Shown here piece after piece: positions 12,801 through 22,832 of a stretch of DNA of 64,000 bases. Made by a program: the position numbers and the translations under genes. Position 1 is the stretch's first letter, and the number at the start of each line of letters is the position of its first letter. This DNA is from Circinella minor (lineage: Eukaryota > Mucoromycota > Mucoromycetes > Mucorales > Lichtheimiaceae): the NCBI GenBank assembly GCA_016758965.1, contig JAEPRB010000032.1, forward strand, positions 1 through 64,000, written 5' to 3'. The notes beneath the pieces were generated by a model. That model was not told the DNA's origin and made no database searches. It was given only the letters and a program-made list of their open reading frames with translations.

Positions 12801-13076
12801 AGTAGATGTTGAAGTAGAAGGGTTAAGTGGCGTTGTTGTTGATGGTGTTGGTGTAATGATATCCTCGTTGTCGAGGAATTCAGTCATTCCATCTACAGAA
12901 GCTAGACGATCAAGTACTGAACGGCAAGTATGATACAGTGATGCACCTTGAACAGCTGCTTTGTTGATATTGGAAGCTGAAGGAAGTGGGGTATCGATAA
13001 CTACTGGTGTTGTAGGAGCAGCTGGTGGTAAAGCGCCGAGCGATGGTGCCCGTCGCTTTAATGTCAAAGTAGCCAT
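9824..13076 (-). CDS. CDC24: Rho/Cdc42 guanine nucleotide exchange factor Cdc24
   Basis: Five exons: 13076-12444, 12325-12152, 11998-11486, 11389-11134 and 11031-9824. They sum to 2784 nt, encoding 927 residues. The order is the Cdc24 layout. A calponin-homology-like segment (about 45-215; LPLCILFNALQP) is followed by a DH (RhoGEF) domain (about 245-440) with ELLETERKYVQDL and FLIKPVQRICKYPLLM. A PH domain (about 440-600) spans TIETYGSLLVQDK to the ENMKLWETTLNKI helix. A Ser/Gln/His-rich linker precedes a C-terminal PB1 domain whose acidic OPCA motif reads YQDEDGDYITINSDDDVQ. Cdc24 activates Cdc42 at sites of polarised growth, and the PB1 domain binds the Bem1 scaffold. The first ATG directly precedes the conserved region. 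A TA microsatellite sits at the start of intron 1. Confidence 0.95.
12419..12441. repeat. (TA)n microsatellite
   Basis: About eleven TA units at the donor end of CDC24 intron 1. They immediately follow the splice donor and produce a spurious YIYIYIYS read-through in the exon frame. Confidence 0.85.
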
Positions 13077-13972
13077 AACACAATTTATAAACTACTATAA
13101 CACTATAAATTTCTTTTAAAAAAACAGCCGTTTATATTAATCGAGTTTATCGTATAAGATATTTATAAATAAGGTATGTTGATGACGAGTTGTCAAAAAA
13201 AGGGGGGAGGAGAAGGATATATATATATATGTGTGTGTATAATATGAAGATAGACAGGTAAAAAAAAGAGAAGAAAAAAAAAGGGGGAAAAGGGGAAGAA
13301 CCGAAACAAAAAAAAAAAAAGGATAAAAAATATGGAGTAGAAAATAAAACAAAGACTTTTTTTTTTTGTTTAAAAAATAATGAAAGAAGAAAAGAAAAAA
13401 AGAAATAAGACAAAGCAAAATGTAAAATGTAAAAAAAAAGACAGCCAACCAAACACAAATCTAACAAAAAGACACTTCCAGGCCCGGAAGTGGCCGTTTG
13501 TCTAAAACACATTACACTCACTCATATTTGTCTGGTCTTGGATTAGCGTTTAAAGGTAATACACATAGCAATAATAATACACACGCACAAAAAAATCACT
13601 TCAAAAAATAGAAAGACCGCAATTCCCTTTTTTGGTAAAAGCGATCCCTTTCTAATTTTCTTCTCTTTATTTAATGCTATCGTAACAGAAAAAGCTTTTG
13701 TTTTCAAATAAAAAATCCTACTATGCATATTGAAAGAGAGAGAGAGAAAAATAATAGTATAAAAAAAACAAAAAGGAACATATTCACATTACTCTTTGTT
13801 GTCATGGGGACAATCAATCAATCAATTCATAGTTACCAAACAAAATAAACTTCTCACACACCATAACTCCACTAATATTTATATTATAAAAAAAAATCAT
13901 CCTTTCATCTGTCTTTTTCAACCGCAAGGTTTTTTTTTTGACTCTGAAAAATTCAAAAGTCAAATCAGAAAC
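13077..13972. other. CDC24 upstream region
   Basis: About 0.9 kb upstream of the CDC24 start, with purine- and pyrimidine-biased tracts, a GA run near 13735-13746 and A/T runs. The apparent ORFs on the minus strand here are Phe/Ser-rich consequences of these tracts. It probably holds the CDC24 promoter and 5' UTR; no specific site is identified. Confidence 0.45.
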
Positions 13973-14152
13973 ATGTCCTCCCACAGACAAGTAACTTATT
14001 CAAAGGTACCGGGACCCAGATTTTATTTCGGAGTTGTTTATGTCCGTCCCTTTTTTTTCTTTCGTGAAACGTAGCAACTTAAACAATCGATGCGGACACA
14101 AAGGTCTAAGCATTGGCCATGATCATCCACAAATTGAACCGAGTTAGTTATT
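13973..14152 (+). CDS. Possible very small protein gene (two short frames)
   Basis: An ATG at 13973 opens MSSHRQVTYSKVPGPR and stays open to a TAG at 14072. The +1 frame is open from about 13994 to a TAG ending at 14152, and finishes with RCGHKGLSIGHDHPQIEPS, which has a non-random look (Gly, His, Cys). The two coding-like parts are in different frames. A short intron or a frameshift could join them, but phases do not close neatly: the only clean acceptor (acgtag before CAACTT) continues in a third way. It could also be two chance frames. The call is a candidate only. Confidence 0.25.
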
Positions 14153-14523
14153 TTCTCTTGTTTTTTTTAGTGTATATAATTGCTTGCGTAAGTCAATGTT
14201 GTGTATCTTGTATAACTACTTCCTTATTTATCTTAAAAAAGTTTTTTTCTTACTAAACCATTTAAATAACGAAATAAAAACTTGTCGTTATTTAACATAA
14301 TACATTATCACATTGGCAAAAAGAAAAGTAGTCGCGGAGAGAAAATCAGGGGTGATTTAGGGGGAAATGCATGGTTGAAATGTTGTTGATGCGTGTGCCT
14401 GTGTGTACGTGTGAAGGACCATCGGAAGAGAAGAGGAGATGATAAATGTTAGTGTTATTTTGTTTTTTTCTGGTGGAACATACTAAAGGATCTGCAACAA
14501 AAAAAAAACCAACAACAAAACAA

Positions 14524-14590
14524 GTCATAATTGATAATAATAATAATAATAATAACAATAGTAATAACAATAATAAAAACAATAATAATT
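14524..14590. repeat. AAT/AAC trinucleotide-rich tract
   Basis: A run of AAT, AAC and AGT triplets just downstream of the minus-strand membrane-protein stop. It encodes artificial poly-Asn or poly-Leu frames depending on strand. Confidence 0.75.
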
Positions 14591-14641
14591 TTACTATAAG
14601 AACAAGAAATAATAAGAATTATGTATATATATATCTGTAAT

Positions 14642-15371
14642 TTACATTAACAACTTTGACTTGTAAATAATACCATACAAAGAAACGCCTAATATACAAT
14701 ATGGAACCCAAGTACCCAACATAAATTGAATATGACTACGACGGACATCATTACGAACTAATACAAAATCATCAAGACTACTATTATTAACATTATTTTG
14801 TTGGTTGTGAAGATGTTCACCAACAACAGTATAATCCCTTCTTGATGTTCTTAAAAAGTACGCGGTATAAGCAGTTAAGATCACTGGTACATATAAAAAT
14901 CGGCGCTTGGTTGTTCTTTTGGCTGCAAAATAAACTGCCCATAAACCAGAACTAAGCAAACCTTCCACTATACGACAATATTTTAATTCACGTGTATGAC
15001 GAAGTTGAGCACTTTTTAGCGCTAAACAGTCTTGCTGAATATGAATGACAGGTACATCAGCTGTCATGACACGTTGAATATCATGTAAATTCGAAATACC
15101 AACAGCCATGATGGGAGTTTTTGGATAAAGTCTCATCCGTTTTTCAAGACATTTAGAACGACATTTTGCTTTTGCCAAATGAACAATCCGTGGGATTTCT
15201 GGAAAAAAAAAAAAGAGTACAAAAGAATTTACATAATGCCATGAGTCTTTGGTTTTTTTTTTAAAAAAAATATGTTTCAGTTTATATTATAAAGCTCTTT
15301 TGATAAGTCTAACCTGTGGGTTCAAGCGGCGATAGCTTGGAAGATACGATAAAAGATGATGGTATCTCCAT
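14642..15371 (-). CDS. Predicted membrane protein, function unknown
   Basis: Two exons: 15371-15314, starting at ATG with MEIPSSFIVSSK, and 15198-14642. They join in phase 1 across a cag-GTTAGA donor and a ttccag acceptor, and sum to 615 nt, encoding 204 residues. The N-terminal third is basic and cysteine-bearing (KAKCRSKCLEKRMRLYP). Three hydrophobic stretches follow: GLLSSGLWAVYFAA, FLYVPVILTAYTAYFL and GTWVPYCILGVSLYGIIY. An Asn-rich loop separates the second and third. I do not recognise the family; an organelle membrane protein is plausible, but that is inference. The clean splice and closed frame support a real gene. Confidence 0.7.
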
Positions 15372-17600
15372 GATAATAATATATTTTCTGTAAAATTGAT
15401 ATATGAAATGATAATAATGATAGTAATAATAAAAGGAAGTTTTTTTTTTCTTTTTACTGGTGCGGCTTTTTGTAATACAATAAACTTTCTGTGATTCACT
15501 CCACTTTTTTAATCTCTAAAGAGGTTTTGAAATTTTTTTAAGGTGATACAACATTTTCATAACACCAACTATAACACAGATAATTTCTTCAAAGTAATAA
15601 AGTAACCAATTTTTATAACGATAATATTATTCTTCTAGATCATTTTATTTTCATGCAGATTGAGTATATCTCTTTCTTTCTATTTCTTTTCTTTTAAAGA
15701 AAAAAAATCATTCTTCTTTAGTTCATATTTGTTGTCTTGAGATCTCCGCAATTAAAAATTATAACGCAACTTGCAGCAAGATTTAGATTATATAATAGAT
15801 AAACAAAAATATTCTTCTCAATGCAAAATGTATACATAAACAAATAATAGTATATGCTTTAATATAATAATAATAATACTCTTTATTCTTATTCGCAAAT
15901 AATGTGTGTTTTCATCGATAAAGAATAAGCATTAAAAAAAGGTTATCATTATGTTTATTATTCAATTTTCAGCTGCATTTTTTTTTTCGGTTTTCGTTAG
16001 CTTAATAATTAAAAAAAGATCTTCCTATTCTATTTTTTTTGTCCGTGCTTGATAACTTAAATACTTAACGATTTAAATTACTTTATTATTATTAATAATA
16101 ATAATCAACAGTATAAATGGAATAAATGTTGTTGTCCACATATAATAATCAATATAATATTATTATTAACAAATAAACAAAAAGGTAATCATCATTCGAG
16201 ATTGTTTGTTACATAACATTAATCTACATAATAATAGTAAAACAATAATAATAGTGACACGCGTTGTCCATTTCGTTGTATTTGTATTATTAGTACGTTT
16301 TATGCATTCTCCTGACATCTACTGCATAACCTTGTTTTTTTTTCTCCTCAAACTTTTAAGGCTTATAACACCCCTTCCCCAAATAAAGAAAAAACATTCC
16401 ATCTTTTTTTTATTATTAGGAAAAAGAGAAAAAAATAAGATGGTATGATAATTCTTTTATTCACTTGTACTAACTAACATTAATATAAAACAAATTTGCT
16501 AGAATTTTATTTTCATGCATACTAATACCCTCTCCCCACACCCTCTCCACAAAAAAACTACTATAATAGTCAATTATTTTCTAAATAAACCACATACACA
16601 TAATTATATTATTTAAGACAGTTTAAATAAATAAAACTATCATATATTAATAAATTATCAAATGACTTGTCGACATATTCTTACTCATTTTTTTTTAAAA
16701 AAAAATGATCGTGTGTTCTTTTTTATTTCATTTAAGGTATATGGCGGGATGTGGTTTTCTTTTTTAGATTTCTTTTAATGGTCTTATCAAACCTTTATCA
16801 AAAAAAATAGGTAGAATAGTTTTCGTCGGTCACGCAAATTCTTTTTTTTTAGGTTTATATAGTTTACATAATGAGCAAAAAAGAAATGACGCACAATCCT
16901 TCATAATCCTATGATAAAATAGACAGGAAAAAATAAATCACATTGCCATTGTTATACCAAATAGTAGAATCAATACTTTTCCTGAGCTATTAACTATGAG
17001 ACATTATGTATCCGAGTCTTTGGGTTTACTTACTTTATAACATCAAAAAAGGTATAGTGACAATCATTATACTTTATTTCTCTACTTCTCTTCCTCTTAC
17101 TTCTGCTGCTATAAGTTGCTATGTATTCCGATTAATACTAAAAATACATAAAGTACGATAGTGATAGACTAATTATAAAGTGAAGTAAACTTGATGACAT
17201 TGTCAAAATAAAATAGAAGAAAAATAAGAATTTTTAATGGATGAGAAGGGCTAATTTAATATGACTTGCAAGTAAGATTCGAATATAGCGCAATGCCTGA
17301 TTTTACTCTTCTTATCACAATTTGATTCCACTCTGACATTCTGCTTTCTATTGATCAAATTGACTGTATTCAATGCATAAAGTGTATGTCACTGAAAGTA
17401 TGAACTGATTCTTTCTTGCGTCATTTATACTTTGGACAAAATTGAAAAGTTCAAAAGGCTTACTATGGTGAAAATCAGATAATGATTTGTCATTATACCT
17501 TAGGTTGCTTGCCAAAGAAAGGATTTATTATTACTCAAGATTTTAACAAAGTATTACAATGACTAAACAATAAAAATGTGACCTTTGATCTCTTGTTACT
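15372..17600. other. Gene-poor AT-rich spacer
   Basis: About 2.2 kb of very AT-rich sequence with AAT/TTA runs (for example 15860-15880 and 16085-16165). I see no coding frame of credible composition. A short Val/Phe-rich + frame at 16206-16448 has no domain and probably arises by chance. Confidence 0.5.
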
Positions 17601-17627
17601 GAAATATTATATAGAAAGTTAAGGAGC

Positions 17628-18818
17628 ATGGTTGATAATGCTGAAGAGGATATAATGCACTTTTGCTGGGACAAAATAATAATTTTTTTACTACGTACAT
17701 ATTATAACGCACCCACACACAGATATATATTTATACAGATCTTTGACGATATGCACATTGTATTACATTATTACGTAACTGGACTTGGGATTATATCCAT
17801 CATTATTAGCAGAATTATACCTCGGATAAATCTTTGTAATGGCTATTTTTCTTTGATGTTATTATTGTATTTTAAAGTATTTCGCCATTAATTCAACAGT
17901 ACTATAAATTTATTAGTTTAACTATGATACTCAAACTCGATCCATTGCTCGACGATGTTCAAGATTTAGATTACGTATTGTTAGTTTCAGACCTTAATCA
18001 GTGATAATTTGCAATATCACATCATGATTTCCAACGTACTGTCCAATTATACACAAGCATTCGCTATATCTTTTCAAATATTCAAGACGATCCAAGATGA
18101 ATTAAAAAATAAATGCTTCACGTTATCAAAAGTTAAAAATAAGATTATCTATGATAATGTCGAAATAAAAATAAAAGTTTACAAGCTGGATTCCGTAATA
18201 TGGCAAACGAATACATATATCCACCAATAGTCTGACAAATTCAAAACATTCATCACAATTATCTTTTTGAGCTATACTAAATTTTTAAAGACTTTTCAAG
18301 TAAAACATTATTTTTTTCACCACTGCTTTAAATACTGACCATTGTCAATCCTTCTATTTTGAAGGTGACCCTTTTCTGAATGCATTTATAATCAACGACC
18401 AACGCCTTCCAATGGGTATTTGTATGAGGTCATCTATAAGTTCTCTAGTATGAAGAACATTATTAAATTTATTAGTAACATAAAAGGAGCTTTATATCTT
18501 TGAATCGATGTTCATTATCTTTACCAATGATATACCATTATCACTATATAGTCTTTTCGAATTAGATGCATTACATTTATAGATAGAGCTATCTACATAT
18601 CAACGAACTCTTGACAAAGGATGGAATGTGGTTGTATTTATTAACAAGATTAAAAAAGAAGAAAATAATAGTGCGTAGAATAATTATTATGTGGCTATTG
18701 TTATGACGTTACATATAATGATATCAAAGTGTTTGCTACTGTGGAGGGCTTAAAACTACTTCAAATCATTTGGAATAAACTTATTACTGATGTTGAAACC
18801 GATTTATTCGATACTTAG
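17628..18818 (+). pseudogene. Decayed coding fragments, origin unknown
   Basis: Several short plus-strand frames have protein-like composition but are separated by stops and frame changes. They are 17628-17891 (MVDNAEEDIMHFCWDK), 17924-18004 (KLDPLLDDVQDLDYVLLVSD), 18009-18230, 18304-18453 (DPFLNAFIINDQRLPMGICM) and 18684-18818 (IKVFATVEGLKLLQIIWNK). Their common strand, close spacing and mix of amino acids in otherwise AT-rich DNA suggest the remains of one mutated gene or mobile-element ORF. I do not recognise the family. They could also be exons of a live gene, but I could not find splice sites that join them in phase. Confidence 0.35.
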
Positions 18819-19309
18819 TAGCAATATTGGAAGTGTATAAGAAAGTCAAAACATATGTATGTCAACGTGTCTCATCAGACAATCCTAACGTGCTTTTTTT
18901 ACATTTCCGTTTTCAATAATAATATAACCCCAAATATAATTTTAAATAAATACTATGAATAAAAATTGTAATTATATATAAAATCTTATGTATTAGTGAT
19001 AAATTTGTTCTGGTATAGAAAAAAGCTTATAAATTAGCTCAATATAATTTTTCAAACTATTATTAATATCTGTTTTCGACATAATTTGCGTCTGATAAGT
19101 TAACTCAAGGTGAAAATACGAATGATCTATGAACCAAACATTAGGAAAATAAGAAAAATGCCTTTTTTGTTCGATGAGATATTTCCTTAAACGGCAATTC
19201 CTTAAAAATCCGGTTGTTATCCGACAGGAAATCGGACCTCCAGAGTGTAGGGTGTTCAAAGGTCGTCTTTAGGCTGAAACTAAATCCTCCTTTTTCTTCG
19301 CACATAACC

Positions 19310-20204
19310 ATGAAGTACAGTGCTGGTAAGAAATTTGAAAAGAAGCATAGAATCTAATAGAGAAAGAGAGATAGAGAAATGGATGAATAGATTTAGAGAA
19401 ATGGATGGATGGATGGATTTTCAGATGGATGGATTATAATAATAATATAATACTAAACTACTTTTTTTTATTTTTTTCCTTTCTAATTTACAATGTGTAA
19501 ATTATATAGACGTTAGCTCTTCGCGCAGAAAGAGCAGAAAGGCTCATTTCACCGCTTCCTCGACTGAACGTCGTAAGATTATGAGCTCTGCTCTCTCCAA
19601 GGAGCTCCGCGAAAAATACAACGTGAGTTGATAAACGAACAATATATATATATATAACGAACGAACCCATTATTATACACAACAATTCAATATATATATT
19701 ACACAAAACAATTACATATACATTCAGACACAGAGATACGATTTATTTACCAATTATTTATTTTTTATACGACACAATTATAAATATATATATATATATA
19801 TATATATAGACTCGCTCCATTCCTGTTCGCAAGGACGATGAAGTTTTGGTTGTTCGTGGTTCTTTGAAGGGTCGTGAAGGCAAGGTTGTCCAAGTCTACC
19901 GTAAGAAGTGGGTTATTCACATTGATCGTGTCAACCGCGAAAAGGTCAACGGTAAGATAAGCCTTTTTTAAAAAAAATATATTAACAAATAATATTTTAT
20001 GAATTTGAACTTCTTACTAATTTAAAATATGACATTTAAATAAATGAAATAAATATAGGTGCCTCTGTTCCTATTGGCGTTCACCCCTCCAACGTTGTCG
20101 TTACCAAGGTCAAGATTGACAAGAGCCGTCAAGCTATCTTGGACCGCAAGGACCGTTCCAAGGGTAAGGCTGAAGCTATGCAACAGGTTAGTAAACAAGA
20201 ATAA
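19310..20204 (+). CDS. RPL26: 60S ribosomal protein L26 (uL24)
   Basis: Exons are 19310-19325, 19510-19622, 19810-19951 and 20059 onward. The protein starts [19 protein letters not shown] and contains [42 protein letters not shown] (the KOW motif) and [15 protein letters not shown], the diagnostic path of eukaryotic L26. It is a large-subunit protein near the exit tunnel. Two ends are possible. If the last exon reads through, it ends MQQVSKQE with a stop at 20202-20204. Alternatively CAG/gttagt is a donor and the acceptor ttatag at 20284 brings TAA directly into frame (20285-20287), giving an end at MQQ. The GC-richer, codon-biased exons fit a highly expressed gene. A pyrimidine-rich tract (19287-19299) precedes the ATG. 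Confidence 0.95.
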
Positions 20205-20805
20205 TAATACTCTATTATTAAATATTTTTTACTTTTAACATTTATACTAACTTAAAAAACTTTTTTTGTTATAATAATTTATAGTAAATTGGGTTTTTTC
20301 TTTTTATTTGCTTGCAAAATATAAAAATACACAAATTTCCATTCAAAAAAATTCAAAATGTCGTATTTGTCACCAACAAATTATTATTTTTATGCACATG
20401 TGGTTTTTTTTCTTTTGGGTTTATGCATGAGGATTATTATTAATTGGGGAATCATGAGGAGAAAGAGATAGTAAAGATTGTTTTTGTTCCTTTTTTTCTT
20501 TACGAAATCTGTTTTTTTGATAAACAATTATACAAAGGTGAAAAAAAGGTAGTTTATATGCAACTTGGTTATCCTTAATGAAAAAAAAGAAAGTTTTACA
20601 ATAAGGTTAAGAAAGTAGTTTTTTTTGGCTTGTCTTTTTGATTTGAAAATAAACAATAGGAAGAAAAAGATAAAGAAAGGGAACGACAGGAATGAGAACA
20701 TGAGTTAGAAATAGCGACGGTATAAATGGATAATATATTATAATAGTGTTAATAATAGTAAAACAAATGGGTAAGAAGGAATGAGAAAGAGAAAGAGTTA
20801 TAGCA

Positions 20806-22832
20806 TTATAGTGTCATCTCAACATCTTGTTGACTAATCTTTTCAGCCATCATTGCTACAATAGCAGCACCAACAATCCGTGAAAACTTGACAATACCCA
20901 CTGAAATCTTGCTCGAAACTTCTTCAGGAATTAATGCTTTTAAAGTTTCGCATACTCTTGGATGAAATGATGGATAATCTTTATATACTTCTCCACTGAT
21001 AGCTAGAGAGAAAAAAAGAAAGGAAAAGGATTTGGTTAATTATTTTTTAATAAACATGTATTATTCATAAGAAGATAAAAAGAAGAAAACTCACCAATAG
21101 CAAAACCATCACTATTTCTATTCAATCCAACCCCACGTTCCACCATATGCTTGACAACACTTGCGATATTAGCACCCAACAACATGGCAGCACGTTGACC
21201 CACAAGTTCACATATTTTCTTGACAATTTCTCTGTCTGCTTGTGTGGTTTCATCCACTTTACACATCTCTTCCAACACGACCCGCGTGTCTTCAAGATTT
21301 TCCCAATCATCATCGGCTTCACATACATACATATAACTGGTATCAAAATGATACGGTGTTCGTAATAAACAATCACCGTCATCATCATCCGTTTGAAACG
21401 AAAGAATTCGACGATCCACAAGATCTACCAAAATTTGTCGTACAATTTCTCCAAGATACATTCCTGTTGTCATTTTCTCAAATATATGAATGCCTTGATT
21501 ATTACTTTCACCATCTACGAGATGATCATACCGATTCATTGGTAAATGACCAATACCACGTCTTGAACCAAAGTTACACCATTCTGTACTGATAATCATA
21601 TCGTTATTCAAATCTTGTTGTTGTTGTTGTTGTTGTACCAAGGACTTATCAATGTTACCGACTTTTTCATAATATGCACAATTGGTTCCAATATTATGCA
21701 CGATACCAATTCGCGTTGCTGGATGTTGATAAGCATGTGCTAATAAAGTACAGACGGAATCTATAAAAAAAATTCAAAAGTTGTTGTTTGACAACGCTAC
21801 ATGCAAAAAAAAAAAAAACCTTTTTCTCTCTTTTCCTTTCCCAACCATCCTCACAGTCGCATATATAATAAAGGTTTTTTATTTTTATTTTTGCGCGTTC
21901 CCATGGAAACAAAAAAAATCCCAAAAACTAACAACACACATCCAAAAATAAAAAGATAATTTACCATTTGCTATGGCAACAATTCGAACATTGAGTCCTT
22001 TTGCTTGGAAGCGAGATTGAAAAAGATCAACTACATCTCTACCTATTACATTTGGATATTCAAACCCATGTTCCAATGCAATAAATGTTCCACGGTCAAG
22101 TCCAGTTTGTCGAACAGCAAATCCTAAACTGATGGCCATTGAATATACTGTTTGATCAGAAGAATATTGTTGTTGATGTGTTGATACTGTTTGCGGGGTT
22201 GTATTTGTTGAAGAAGAAGAGGATCCTGATACTCTTCGTTGAAAATCAGAAACACAATCTGCTACATAATCGATAAGAATACTGATATCATTCCCAGTTG
22301 ATAAATCGTCGGGTATTTCATACTGATATTGATTAATCGCTAGTTTGCCACCTTCTCCTTTAAGTTTAACTTGGCATACGTAAATGTCCACACCACTGAT
22401 CTCCAACGCTAGATAAGTTCCCTTTTCATTTCCAGTTGGATACCCTATGTTTGTTATTTTCGTGTAAATAAACTATACTTATTTATATACAAAATAAAGG
22501 TTCTAACATGATACATATGTACGTGTAGAGTAAAACTAAATAGTAGTAGTAATAGTTGCCAATATACCTGTAACATAGGAAGGGATCATCTTTAGATCAC
22601 CTGATTGTCCTTCGACATTAGCTAAACCAGTATCCATTTCTTTTTCGAAACCATGAACAAGTGTATGAAGCTGTTCGTTTGATACTTGTAATAATTGTCG
22701 AATTTCGTCAATGGCAGCTTGTTGCTGTGGTGAACAGTGAGTTAAATGCGTTGTTGAATTAGAACGTCGTCGTCGCCCTCCTCCTCCATGGTCAGTACTA
22801 TTTATATTATTGTTTTCGAGTTTGGTGGACAT
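20806..22832 (-). CDS. Hexokinase-like protein, probably non-catalytic
   Basis: Four exons: 22832-22568, 22444-21965, 21760-21095 and 21002-20806. They sum to 1608 nt, encoding 535 residues, slightly longer than fungal hexokinases because of Gly/Arg-, Ser/Thr- and Gln-rich insertions. The fold is clearly hexokinase: YPTGNEKGTYLAL, DVVDLFQ, MIISTEW, IFEKMTTGMYLGEI and EVYKDYPSF are all in order. Key sites are altered. The phosphate-1 loop LDLGGTN is LEISGVD (about 102-108), the Thr-Lys of the sugar loop is Glu-His (IALEHGF, about 210-216), and GTGTNG is HNIGTNC. The catalytic Asp (IANDSV, about 249), the sugar-binding Glu in STEW and the FEK Glu remain. It may bind sugar without phosphorylating it, as regulatory hexokinase paralogs of other fungi are thought to do; that role is inference. 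It converges with RPL26. Confidence 0.88.

Noticed and set aside
13137..13521. Two overlapping minus-strand ORFs upstream of CDC24
   Set aside because: Poly-Phe and poly-Ser translation of A/G runs in two frames at once; not coding.
21122..21592. ORFs antisense to or out of frame with the hexokinase-like exon
   Set aside because: Shadows of a well-supported coding exon.
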